IMG/VR virus record: IMGVR_UViG_3300042691_017633
Location: 1-22,298 of that record
Origin: a virus
Length of the DNA: 22,298 nucleotides
Strand: one strand, 5' to 3'
The position numbers were made by a program, and so were the translations under genes. Below the pieces are notes generated by a model. It saw only the letters and a list, made by a program, of their open reading frames with translations, was not told the DNA's origin and made no database searches. Position 1 is the first letter of the stretch. Each line of letters begins with the position of its first letter. This document shows positions 11,766-18,966 of the stretch, one piece after another.

Positions 11766-11784
11766 ACTCCGATTTGTTCGGAGT
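11766..11784 (-). other. 7-bp hairpin ACTCCGA-N5-TCGGAGT
   Basis: A perfect short stem-loop lies 18 bases after the stop codon of the metallopeptidase-like gene. It lacks a downstream T-tract. Together with 11660-11709 it makes the gap strongly structured, suggesting transcript processing or attenuation between 11802 and 11623. Confidence 0.5.
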
Positions 11785-11801
11785 GGTATCACACAAAGGT
11801 A

Positions 11802-12224
11802 CTAATGCGCCTTTCGCCATGCTCGCAACATCTTGATTGCATAGGCGTCTGCGTCGCGTTCGCTGAATTGACCGCGCGCCCCCCATACTCGCCAGCCGCG
11901 CGGATGTTTGGCTTGCCATAAATGACGCAGTTCATGAGCCGTGACAAGCACTAATGCTTCCAGCCTTGTGTAGATGTCTATCGCCAAATATCCGCCATGC
12001 GCTTTGACGCGTAACGGATATTTATTATCCTTGCCAATTGACACGATTACAAGCGGGGCGACGGTATCGTGATAAGAGCATCCTTGTGTGTAAGCACGCC
12101 CGCGAAAAGAACCGGCGCAATTTTTGAAACTAATATCAAACTTGCTTACGCCAGCAGGCTTAACAAATCTCACTATGTCTCGAATCAATTCGTTGTCAAA
12201 ATCGGTGTAGTTTTTTATTTTCAT
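11802..12224 (-). CDS. Zinc metallopeptidase-like protein (HExxH)
   Basis: 140 residues. VLVTAHELRHLWQAKHP at 92-108 contains HELRH (97-101), a zincin active-site signature in which two His bind zinc and Glu activates water. SERDADAYAIKML at 121-133 supplies a following acidic residue (E122 or D126), as in compact zincins such as SprT-like or ImmA-like proteins. There is no signal peptide, so it acts in the cytoplasm. Phage-encoded zincins can cleave host repressors or handle DNA-protein crosslinks; which applies here is unknown. The ATG overlaps the upstream stop (ATGA), so the two genes are coupled. Confidence 0.8.
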   Translation of the reverse strand: MKIKNYTDFDNELIRDIVRFVKPAGVSKFDISFKNCAGSFRGRAYTQGCSYHDTVAPLVIVSIGKDNKYPLRVKAHGGYLAIDIYTRLEALVLVTAHELRHLWQAKHPRGWRVWGARGQFSERDADAYAIKMLRAWRKAH

Positions 12225-12640
12225 TTCACACCATCCAGCAGGCGGCGGGCGATGTCTTTGACAATGCGCGTGATAGGCAATTCGCCGCGCAATGTTTCGT
12301 CAATCTCTCGTATACCCGCTTCCAATTCTGCGATGCGCTTCTCGGCGGCGGCAAGTTTATTAAACCTGTTGCAGATTTCATTGTGGATATACTCGGACTC
12401 TTTGGCGCGTGCGGCATTGTCTACCCCGTCCAACAGGGATGATACCGTAGCAATCTCTCTGCCTTCATTATCTAAGATTTTCCGTATGCCAGTCGTGCTA
12501 ATGGTCGGCTGTAATAATGTAATCATCGTTTTATCTCCTTGTAAGTTCCTGATTGCCTGCGCCTTGACCGCGTCAAGGTCGCTAGTATCGTCGTCCACCA
12601 AAAGGCGTGTCATTTCATCGGCTATCTGTTGTTTGTTCAT
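12221..12640 (-). CDS. Unknown 139-residue coiled-coil protein with a second internal start
   Basis: The ATG at 12640 has GGAG 6 bases upstream; a start at 12658 overlaps the previous gene and is less likely. The first 38 residues (MNKQQIADEMTRLLVDDDTSDLDAV...) are helical and acidic. Residues 80-115 (IHNEICNRFNKLAAAEKRIAELEAGIREIDETL) are a probable coiled coil. An in-frame ATG at 12526 is preceded by AAGGAGAT, a stronger ribosome site than the first, so a 101-residue short form (MITLLQPTISTTG...) may be made as well or instead. It is not recognised. Confidence 0.72.
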   Translation of the reverse strand: MNKQQIADEMTRLLVDDDTSDLDAVKAQAIRNLQGDKTMITLLQPTISTTGIRKILDNEGREIATVSSLLDGVDNAARAKESEYIHNEICNRFNKLAAAEKRIAELEAGIREIDETLRGELPITRIVKDIARRLLDGVK

Positions 12641-12647
12641 TGCGCTC

Positions 12648-12893
12648 CTATCTTGCAATCACTGTTGCTAAGTGTTTGAAAAAATCCATTACATCACCGT
12701 TTGCAAAATCTATCTTAACGATAATATCCTTGATTTGTTTTTGCTCTTGCACATTAGCAATTTTTATATGCTCAACAATTACCGCAACAGGGATTATGTT
12801 TATTCCCCATTCTTTGCCTTCAATCTCAAAAGACTGATCCAGGTCAATCCCTTTTTCTTCAATGAATGTGTCAAACCATTTGTTAAAAGTCAT
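12648..12893 (-). CDS. Unknown 81-residue acidic protein, first gene of the early operon
   Basis: It opens MTFNKWFDTFIEEKGIDLDQ and continues EIEGKEWGINIIPVAVIVEHI, then KDIIVKIDFANGDVMDFFKHLA. AGGAG lies 7 bases before the ATG. It follows the control region with palindromes, so it is probably the first gene transcribed early. No family or motif is recognised; the sequence pattern is that of a small soluble alpha/beta protein. Confidence 0.75.
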   Translation of the reverse strand: MTFNKWFDTFIEEKGIDLDQSFEIEGKEWGINIIPVAVIVEHIKIANVQEQKQIKDIIVKIDFANGDVMDFFKHLATVIAR

Positions 12894-12958
12894 TTCGTTG
12901 CTCCTGTTTGGTTTCTATGACCTAATAATAAAACCGCAAGATTAAGAGAACCTTAAAA

Positions 12959-12976
12959 TCAGATTAGAAAATCTGA
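12959..12976. promoter_or_regulatory. Palindrome TCAGATT-N4-AATCTGA, early operator candidate
   Basis: It has perfect 7-bp arms with a 4-base spacer, 66 bases before the first early gene and downstream of an AT-rich stretch. It is a good candidate for a repressor site that controls the early operon, although its half-site differs from those flanking the winged-helix gene. Confidence 0.5.
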
Positions 12977-12992
12977 CCAATTTTTGACGCAG

Positions 12993-13004
12993 ATTATATA
13001 TAAT
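12993..13004 (-). promoter_or_regulatory. AT palindrome ATTATATATAAT with TATAAT, early promoter candidate
   Basis: A 12-bp perfect palindrome contains TATAAT (12998-12993 on the minus strand). AGAAATT and ATCTG flank it. A clear -35 is missing at 16-18 bases, so the promoter may need an activator or a phage-modified polymerase. It lies between the structural-gene terminator and the early operon, where a promoter is required. Confidence 0.45.
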
Positions 13005-13025
13005 TTCTGAGAAAGTTCCCCACCC

Positions 13026-13056
13026 GCAAAACAAAAACCCCGCTTATTCAGCGGGG
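13026..13056 (-). terminator. Intrinsic terminator after the virion module
   Basis: On the minus strand CCCCGCT (13056-13050) and AGCGGGG (13044-13038) form a 7-bp stem with a 5-base loop, followed by TTTTTGTTTT. It is 23 bases after the stop of the fibre-like gene. This is the only textbook Rho-independent terminator in the window and marks the border between virion and early modules. Confidence 0.93.
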
Positions 13057-13078
13057 TAGTGAGCGTAAATTGTAAACG

Positions 13079-13753
13079 CTATGCAATCCAGATTTTAGCG
13101 ACCATCAAAACGCCGGTAGGATTGGTTGACCATGTCGGCGTTACCCATTTCAGCGTGAAATAATCGCCTAGTGCGACCGATACACTCATGGAGGTATTGC
13201 TAAATGAAAACGGGGTTGCGTTGAATACCGCCGCCGATGTGACGGTTGTATCGGTCGTATCGTTGAGGCGGAATGAAATTGTACTGGTTTCCGTGGTTGC
13301 AAGCGTCCCCGTGACAATGCCGTCAATGTAAACGCGCCTTACCACGCCCGCGCGCGGCACTCTGATTTTGTGTTGCGCCGCAACAGTCACCAACCCCTGA
13401 TTTGTAAATGGACTAAAATAATAAGTGGTTGCGTCGGCGGGATTACTGCCAGTACTTGCGCTAAAATGCGCGTCCAAACAATACCCGCCCACATTTTCGC
13501 CTAGCACTTTATACGCCGTTGCATCGCTTGACGAATAGATGGACAGGTAGTCGCTGGTCAATACCGGCGTGCTGGTAACTGTCAAATTATTGATGCGCTT
13601 AAAAATATTAACGCCGCCCGCCGCCGTTGTGCCAATGTCGGTTTCGATTGCGGTAACTTCGTCTTGCAATTCGTTGACGTGCGCGGCTTGTGGATAATCC
13701 ACGCCATCAGTTTTTGACGTATAAGTTTTTACAGTAGTTGGAAAAGATGCCAT
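13079..13753 (-). CDS. Tail fibre/receptor-binding-like protein
   Basis: 224 residues from the ATG at 13753, which has AAAGGAG 8 bases upstream; a start at 13801 would overlap the previous gene. The N-terminus (MASFPTTVKTYTSKTDGVDYPQAAHVNELQDEVTAIETDIG) is the type of leader that attaches phage fibres, with a short helical stretch that may form a trimer. The remainder is Thr/Ser-rich beta structure (FSASTGSNP, RVPRAGVVRRVYIDGIVTG, TISFRLNDTTDT, FTLKWVTPTWSTNPTG) like a jelly-roll tip. It is the last gene of the virion module and probably contacts the host surface. Confidence 0.75.
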   Translation of the reverse strand: MASFPTTVKTYTSKTDGVDYPQAAHVNELQDEVTAIETDIGTTAAGGVNIFKRINNLTVTSTPVLTSDYLSIYSSSDATAYKVLGENVGGYCLDAHFSASTGSNPADATTYYFSPFTNQGLVTVAAQHKIRVPRAGVVRRVYIDGIVTGTLATTETSTISFRLNDTTDTTVTSAAVFNATPFSFSNTSMSVSVALGDYFTLKWVTPTWSTNPTGVLMVAKIWIA

Positions 13754-13766
13754 TTTATAAACTCCT

Positions 13767-15317
13767 TTAAGTTGATACCGGCGATACGTTGACCAACGCA
13801 TGGCGGCACGTCCATTCGGTTTCTATGTCCTGCCCGTTGGCAGACATCCATTTATGACGTATTCGCATAATGCGGTACATATTATCTGTTTGTGATGCGG
13901 TAAATTTTGGTTTTGCGATGGTGAAATAAGTCGGACTATTTATATCCTGCCAAAATTGCTCCGGTTGGTTTCGTAGTTTGACCGTAACGCGACGCGATAG
14001 GTGAGGGTAACCAAGATAAAAGAACTCGTTGTATTTGACTGAATCAGCGTTGTAATTCATATTGTATGGCGTATCTATGGTTAATGTTCGTGCGGGTGTT
14101 TCGCCCCAGTTATCTAATGTGTGCTCAATCATCGTTTTGCGCCAATAGACAACCGTGCCTTTAACTTGTAGCGTTGTAAAATAGCCGCTGTCCGTACTGC
14201 CATTGGTCAATGTCAAGCGTGCGCCGCTTCCCAGTTCCGAAAACGAAACAGAACAAGACGCGGTAATATTCGAACCGCTCCCGTCACTGGAAGTATTAAC
14301 CACATAATCGCCGTCGCTTGACTGCAACGTATTGGCAAACGCTACAAACCTGTCAATCGTCGCGTCGTCATAACGATAGTCAATCAAAAAATTTATAGAC
14401 GAATTTGCGCCAACTGCTATATCGTCCTCTGTTTCCTTGCTCCAGATTACCGTATCAGTCGCGCTGTATGAAAATTTATATACATTCACGTTTAATTTGG
14501 TGAATAGATTTTCCCACGGTTGCGATACAATAATGGGTTTCAGCAAAATACTTTCGTCAAATGTGTTGCTGTCGGTTGCCGAATAATTATTTTCCGAATA
14601 GTCCCAAACTACCTGCCCCGCCGCGTCTACATAAACAAGATTTGTGTCCTCTTGCATTAAATCATGAATCACACGATAGGCGGTATCATTACAAGAGAAA
14701 TACGCAAAGCCAGTTGCTGAACCGCTGTCAATTATATTATAGCCGTCTGTCCAGCCGATATTATCCAACACCTCAATAAACGCTGTTTGACCGGCAGTGT
14801 TAAAATCCGTGTCGCTGAACAGGGCGATATTTGCGACGCGCTCTTGCAATATCTCAACGCCGTCGTGGATGCGTATCGTTGCGGTGTTGTCGGTTGGGTT
14901 GTTGGATATGTCGCGAACGTACCCATAAAAAACTTCGGTGTCTGTGCTTGAATAACCCTCGCGCACGCGTATGCGCGCCTTGCGTCCAGGCAGGTTATCG
15001 GTACTTGGCGAGCCGTCCGTATTCCATAAGTTATAGCGCCCCGTGCTATTGTCGAATTTAAGCGTACACGTCCCCACCATCGGCATACTCATACCGTCCG
15101 CGCCAAATTCGTTCGTGTCAAATTCCTGCAAAAAGCCTCTATCAATATCCATGCCAATGCAATATATCGCCTCATTGCTCCCGTCAAATGCGCCGTCATT
15201 ATCGCGGTCAATTTCGATTGACCATAGCCTCGTGGTAGACGGCGAACCAGGCACGCCGTAAAAGCGCGAGGCGTTGCCATATCGTAAAGAATTGAATCCA
15301 TAACGTTCGTATGTCAT
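13767..15317 (-). CDS. Tail-tip (baseplate/hub) protein
   Basis: 516 residues, beta-rich and acidic. It opens MTYERYGFNSLRYGNASRFYGVPG, followed by LWSIEIDRDNDGAFDGSNEA at 31-50 (a DxDxDGxxD calcium-binding-like loop). Residues 80-180 (TCTLKFDNSTGRYN, GRKARIRVREG, VFYGYVRDI, TIRIHDGVEIL) resemble hub-type beta domains found directly after tape measure genes. The C-terminal YRIMRIRHKW...ETEWTCRH is typical of tail proteins that rotate vector-like strands. Its ATG overlaps the tape measure stop (ATGA). I infer the tail-tip role from position and fold pattern. An exact family is not assigned. Confidence 0.78.
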   Translation of the reverse strand: MTYERYGFNSLRYGNASRFYGVPGSPSTTRLWSIEIDRDNDGAFDGSNEAIYCIGMDIDRGFLQEFDTNEFGADGMSMPMVGTCTLKFDNSTGRYNLWNTDGSPSTDNLPGRKARIRVREGYSSTDTEVFYGYVRDISNNPTDNTATIRIHDGVEILQERVANIALFSDTDFNTAGQTAFIEVLDNIGWTDGYNIIDSGSATGFAYFSCNDTAYRVIHDLMQEDTNLVYVDAAGQVVWDYSENNYSATDSNTFDESILLKPIIVSQPWENLFTKLNVNVYKFSYSATDTVIWSKETEDDIAVGANSSINFLIDYRYDDATIDRFVAFANTLQSSDGDYVVNTSSDGSGSNITASCSVSFSELGSGARLTLTNGSTDSGYFTTLQVKGTVVYWRKTMIEHTLDNWGETPARTLTIDTPYNMNYNADSVKYNEFFYLGYPHLSRRVTVKLRNQPEQFWQDINSPTYFTIAKPKFTASQTDNMYRIMRIRHKWMSANGQDIETEWTCRHALVNVSPVST

Positions 15318-17281
15318 GAGTACCTCTGAGCCTCTTTGACGCCCTGTAAAATGACGGGCAAAAGATGTGCCCGCAGTTCCGCTTCGCTCGCCAGCGATAC
15401 GGCGGGGGCGTATGTCAAATTAACTGTTACGCCGCCATTACTACCAACAGGTGCAAGCATTGCCATTTGATCGCGGGTGAATACGCCTTCAGTACCGTGT
15501 AATAATTCCCAATGTCCGCGATTTGAGCCGGTCGTGATGCCGCCTTTGGCGTGTCCGCTCGCGCCCGTCCCCGTAGTTCCCGTTCCAGAGCCGGTACTCC
15601 CGCCTGTGCCTGTTCCGCCAGGGAATAGATTGCCAATATTAACAACCAAATTAAGAATCTCTGATCGCAATTTTGTGATGATATTTGTAATCAGTCCGTA
15701 AATCGTATTGATTGCGCTTTGGAAGCCCGCCAGAATTTTATCGCCTATCAATTTGCCAAGACTTGATAATGAATTGGCGGCGGATGTAAACGCATCTTTG
15801 AAGCGTTGCACAATCTCACGCGCTTTCGCTTGTATTGCGGATATACGCGATGAAATGGACGCGATAATATTATTAACAATGGTTGCGCCGGTCTCTTTCA
15901 TCGTGGTTATGCCGTTATCTATCGCGCCTTTAATTTTGGTCATCAAGTCGTGCATGGTATTGATAGCGATGGTTTTTGTTTTATCAATACCTTCGCCGAT
16001 TTTTTCGCCGAGTTGTTGCGCCTTTTCTTTTAACACAGGATGCGTGCCATTAATCGCCATGACGAATTGAGTCTCTAGATAATGCCAGCCGATACGCATG
16101 TTTTGTACAACCGTCTGCCATGAGTCGTAACCAAGCAAGCCAGCTAGCAGGTTTTTACCGGCGTATGATAACGACGAAGCGAGCGCGTCCCAGTTAATTT
16201 CGCTCACCATCGTACTCAGCCCATTAAATATATTTATAAATCCCGCCCTGATTTCAAGACCTATTGCCGCCCAATCCATCGTAGCGATTTTATCGGCTAT
16301 CCCCTGACTCATTCCGCTCCAGTCTACGCCGTCCATCCAATCCTCAAACATTTGAGTCAAGTCAACAAAACTTTTACCCTTCAACCCGCCCGCAAAATCA
16401 AGCAAGCCCTTTGTCGCGTTGCCTAACCATTTCCCCATGTTTTCAAGTTTCGCCATACCGTCGCCAGATAGCCACTCGGTAAATTTCGCGACTAATGGCT
16501 GTAACTCGTCAAACATGCCTTTGAATAATGTCCGCAAGCCTTTTTTCTTCAACTCGTCAAGCGTCGACAAAATACCAGACCACGAATTAGCCATGCGCTC
16601 CGCGCTACCGCCCACCGTGCCTTCCAACGTTTTATTGAACGCCTCCATAAACGAATCGGCGTCTACCAATCCTTTACTAACATCGTCTAATGTAAACCCC
16701 ATTCCTTTCAAAATGTCGTTTACAGGCACGCCAGCATACGCTAATTGATTCAGGTTATCGGCGGTGACGCGTCCCTTGCTATTGATTTGACCAAGCGCCA
16801 GCGCGACGCTATTCATCACGGTTGATTCCTGCCCTGTCGCGGCAAGTAAATCCAACGTATTTTCAGTTAACTTTTTCGCTTCATCGCTGGTGAATCCGTA
16901 TGTTAGCGCCGTGCGATATGCCGCTGAAACGCCGGTCTCGTCGAACGGCGATTTCATAGCCAATTCGCTAATCCATTTCAACGTATCTTGCGCCGCCGGC
17001 CTCGCCATAGCCAGCGCCTCGGTCATATCTTTCGCCGCGCCCGCGTTCAAAATTTCACGCGCGGTCAATGCCTGAATACTCGCGCCGAGCCGCTCATATT
17101 CTGCAATAGCGTTCAGCCCCTCTTTCGCCATTTTCGCAAAACCAACCGCAACCGCGCCAACCGCAACCGCGCCGAAGGCAGTCGCGGCTTTGGCGATGCC
17201 TCCAAGCGAAGAGCCAACGCCCTTTATAACGCTTGACGCGTTATCTTTTGCATTGATAATTATTTCAACGGTGTTTGCCAT
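15314..17281 (-). CDS. Tape measure protein
   Basis: 655 residues. The opening VEIIINAKDNASSVIKGVG and a hydrophobic stretch AKAATAFGAVAVGAVAVGFAKM (residues 31-52) are typical of tape measure N-termini. The segment at 95-200 (TLKWISELAMKSPFDETGV, AYRTALTYGF, LLAATGQESTVMNSVALALGQINSKGRVTADNLNQLAYAGVPV) is the conserved tape measure core seen in many siphoviruses. Later residues are amphipathic helices, then a Gly/Thr linker and a C-terminal end (HAKGGITTGSNRGHWELLHGTEGVFT). At about 1.5 angstrom per residue it predicts a tail of roughly 98 nm. It starts 17 bases before the end of the chaperone extension frame and lacks a clear ribosome site, so it may be coupled. Confidence 0.95.
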   Translation of the reverse strand: MANTVEIIINAKDNASSVIKGVGSSLGGIAKAATAFGAVAVGAVAVGFAKMAKEGLNAIAEYERLGASIQALTAREILNAGAAKDMTEALAMARPAAQDTLKWISELAMKSPFDETGVSAAYRTALTYGFTSDEAKKLTENTLDLLAATGQESTVMNSVALALGQINSKGRVTADNLNQLAYAGVPVNDILKGMGFTLDDVSKGLVDADSFMEAFNKTLEGTVGGSAERMANSWSGILSTLDELKKKGLRTLFKGMFDELQPLVAKFTEWLSGDGMAKLENMGKWLGNATKGLLDFAGGLKGKSFVDLTQMFEDWMDGVDWSGMSQGIADKIATMDWAAIGLEIRAGFINIFNGLSTMVSEINWDALASSLSYAGKNLLAGLLGYDSWQTVVQNMRIGWHYLETQFVMAINGTHPVLKEKAQQLGEKIGEGIDKTKTIAINTMHDLMTKIKGAIDNGITTMKETGATIVNNIIASISSRISAIQAKAREIVQRFKDAFTSAANSLSSLGKLIGDKILAGFQSAINTIYGLITNIITKLRSEILNLVVNIGNLFPGGTGTGGSTGSGTGTTGTGASGHAKGGITTGSNRGHWELLHGTEGVFTRDQMAMLAPVGSNGGVTVNLTYAPAVSLASEAELRAHLLPVILQGVKEAQRYS

Positions 17282-17513
17282 GTCTGTGTTTTGCTTTTAA
17301 TAAGCGAGCCTCGCGCTCCGCGCGCAGATTGAATTGACCGACAATGTAATTTGTGCGGATAATCCATTTGATTTTCGTCCACGCCGTTTCCGGTTCGTGC
17401 ATGATGACCCACGGTGGAGTACCCCATTTTTCCGCCGCATTCCACGCGCCAAACCAGACGGGCAACCTACGCCCGCCGCGCTGAATTGCATTATCTATCA
17501 GGCGGCGGTCGGA
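17265..17513 (-). CDS. Tail assembly chaperone extension (T part), reached by -1 frameshift
   Basis: The -1 frame is open from 17528 to the stop at 17265 and looks coding: SDRRLIDNAIQRGG, then PVWFGAWNAAEKWGTPPWVI, IKWIIRTNYIVGQFNLRAE, ending KAKHRHGKHR. It has no ATG suitable as a start; a TTG at 17465 lies in the middle. Joined at 17513 to the first 82 codons of the short chaperone it gives a 164-residue fusion. Position between tail tube and tape measure, and overlap with the tape measure start, match the lambda G/GT arrangement, where a small fraction of ribosomes shifts to produce GT. Confidence 0.75.
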   Translation of the reverse strand, partial: SDRRLIDNAIQRGGRRLPVWFGAWNAAEKWGTPPWVIMHEPETAWTKIKWIIRTNYIVGQFNLRAEREARLLKAKHRHGKHR

Positions 17514-17758
17514 GGGTTTAACGCGTTATCGTTAAGTAACTCTAAAAATCTTGTCAATACGACTTGGATGTCTTTCATTTTCAGCGCGCCTAGTTCTTTC
17601 TTAGCGCGCTCATACGGTACAGGTTGATCGGCGGCGTCCACTACAAAACGGGCGATAACATTTTTACTCGCGCCCATCTTGCCAGACTCTAGCACTTCCA
17701 AATCGTCCCATGTTAAATTCTCTTGCGCCGTGCCGTCAAACTTGAATCGAATCTCCAT
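17498..17758 (-). CDS. Tail assembly chaperone, short (G) form
   Basis: 86 residues: MEIRFKFDGTAQENLTWDDLEVLESGK, then VIARFVVDAADQPVPYERAKKELGALKMKDIQVVLTRFLELLNDNA. The pattern of a small acidic alpha/beta protein between the tail tube and tape measure is that of siphovirus G-type chaperones, which coat the tape measure before tube polymerisation. AAAGG lies about 8 bases before the ATG. Near its end is a heptamer pair suited to -1 slippage (17513-17522). Confidence 0.82.
   Translation of the reverse strand: MEIRFKFDGTAQENLTWDDLEVLESGKMGASKNVIARFVVDAADQPVPYERAKKELGALKMKDIQVVLTRFLELLNDNALNPPTAA
17513..17522 (-). promoter_or_regulatory. Candidate -1 ribosomal frameshift site GTTAAACCCT
   Basis: In the chaperone reading frame the codons are TTA AAC CCT. 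Two overlapping slippery heptamers are present: G_TTA_AAC, the sequence used by equine arteritis virus, and A_AAC_CCT, which fits X_XXY_YYZ exactly. The -1 frame is closed by TAA just upstream (17528-17530) and open downstream, so this is the only window in which slippage can happen. A GC-rich region follows that may form a stimulatory structure. Confidence 0.65.
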
Positions 17759-17769
17759 GCAAAACCTTT

Positions 17770-18783
17770 CTATGGCAACGAGGTTAATTCGTTAACCACA
17801 CTGAATACGGCTTTCTTTGCCGCGCCGCTTGAATAACCTATTCGGAAAGTTCCAGTCACGCGATTATTACCGTCCGCCTCGTCGAGCGTATCAAATTCCG
17901 ACCATTTGCCGTACAGGTCAAGCGTCAATTTCTTTGTGCTATGCGTGCCAGGCGTGCCAAGAGCCGAGCCCGTCCAAATCAGGCGAATAACCCGTTCGGT
18001 TTGCGCGCGCCATGCGGCAATTTCAGCAGTCGCGGTTGAGTCATGCTCAAACGTAATTTGTAGCGTTCCTTCATCGCCCACGCGTTTGACCTGCGAAAAA
18101 TACAGGTTGCCGTCGCCGGTTGGAATTTTTTGCCAGCCAGTTGTCAGCGGCAATTCCATCGAAATCAATGTGCCGCTTTTTTGCGTAGTGCCTGCGGTAT
18201 CCGTTGACGGGTCAATATATAACTTGCCTTTGCTGAATAAGATTGTTTCAACAGTCGGCACGGATAACCCGCTTGTAAAGGTTGTGGTACTAACGGCTTG
18301 ACCTTCCAGCGTCGCTGTTACCATCAACGCCTGTCCCTGTTCACCGCTCAATGTCATCTCGCGCACAAATGCCGAGCGCATGATTTCCGCCTGTTGGTTA
18401 TCGCCCGCCTCAATTACTAAATAAGTAATATCAGATGAGGCGATGGGGTCTGTGTCTGCAAATTGTAGGTTGTACGTCCACAACAAACCCGAACCGGTTG
18501 CATCCGAGGTCGGCGTTGTAACGGTATGAATACCCGCGTTGAATAGGTAGGGCAATTGCTCAAAGGTCGCATCCGCCTCAAGTTCAATTTCACCGCCGGT
18601 CATTGCGATATACGAACGATTAACGCCGCCGATAATGCCCACATATTCATCGGGGAATTGCACCTCGGTTAAATCATCCAAAACGCCAGTCCCGCGCCAG
18701 TAGGTTGTGGGGATGTCGGTCGTTCCGTTCAACGCCGCCATTGCGCCAATTTGTACTCTGTTTAATGCTCTAATTCCAGGCAT
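17770..18783 (-). CDS. Major tail tube protein
   Basis: 337 residues. MPGIRALNRVQIGAMAALNGT opens it, followed by YVGIIGGVNRSYIAMTGGEIELEADATFEQLPYLFNAGIHT (residues 48-88), a pattern characteristic of siphovirus tube proteins. GALWTYNLQF-type strands, VREMTLSGEQGQALMVTATLEGQAV, and a second repeat TLQITFEHDSTATAEIAAWRAQTERVIRLIWTG follow. The tube subunits stack in hexameric rings around the tape measure protein. GAGGAG lies 7 bases before the ATG, at the end of the 59-residue gene. The length is somewhat greater than usual, so a surface domain may be present. Confidence 0.88.
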   Translation of the reverse strand: MPGIRALNRVQIGAMAALNGTTDIPTTYWRGTGVLDDLTEVQFPDEYVGIIGGVNRSYIAMTGGEIELEADATFEQLPYLFNAGIHTVTTPTSDATGSGLLWTYNLQFADTDPIASSDITYLVIEAGDNQQAEIMRSAFVREMTLSGEQGQALMVTATLEGQAVSTTTFTSGLSVPTVETILFSKGKLYIDPSTDTAGTTQKSGTLISMELPLTTGWQKIPTGDGNLYFSQVKRVGDEGTLQITFEHDSTATAEIAAWRAQTERVIRLIWTGSALGTPGTHSTKKLTLDLYGKWSEFDTLDEADGNNRVTGTFRIGYSSGAAKKAVFSVVNELTSLP

Positions 18784-18786
18784 ACG

Positions 18787-18966
18787 TTACTCCTCTGCCT
18801 GTTCAAACACAGGCACATCATTTTCTTTTTTTGCTTTTCGTTCTTTTACTTTTTCATAAAGACCAGATGCAAGCACGCGCTTTTCGCCGTATTGCTTGAC
18901 CTCTTCGTCCGTTAAATCACGAGCGGGAATGCCTTTTACAAATCCTTTTCCGTTGTATTTATACAT
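18787..18966 (-). CDS. 59-residue small virion-module protein
   Basis: It opens MYKYNGKGFVKGIPARDLTDEEVKQYG and continues with a basic C-terminal helix (LYEKVKERKAKKENDVPVFEQAEE). The pattern YxYxGxGFVxGIPARDLTxEE is seen in short phage proteins between head and tail genes, from memory. It starts 8 bases before the stop of the gene upstream and stops 3 bases before the tail tube start, whose ribosome site it encodes. Its role is unknown; it could be a small adaptor or scaffold. Confidence 0.8.
   Translation of the reverse strand: MYKYNGKGFVKGIPARDLTDEEVKQYGEKRVLASGLYEKVKERKAKKENDVPVFEQAEE

Noticed and set aside
17260-17491. Two other minus-strand frames beside the chaperone extension
   Set aside because: They overlap the extension frame fully and have atypical composition. 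Only the -1 frame connects to the chaperone and reads like a tail protein.
18285-18305. CTAACGGCTTG, similar to the attC 3' core
   Set aside because: It lies within the tail tube gene, and no partner R'' or L box is found nearby. The following bases do not fit GTTRRRY.
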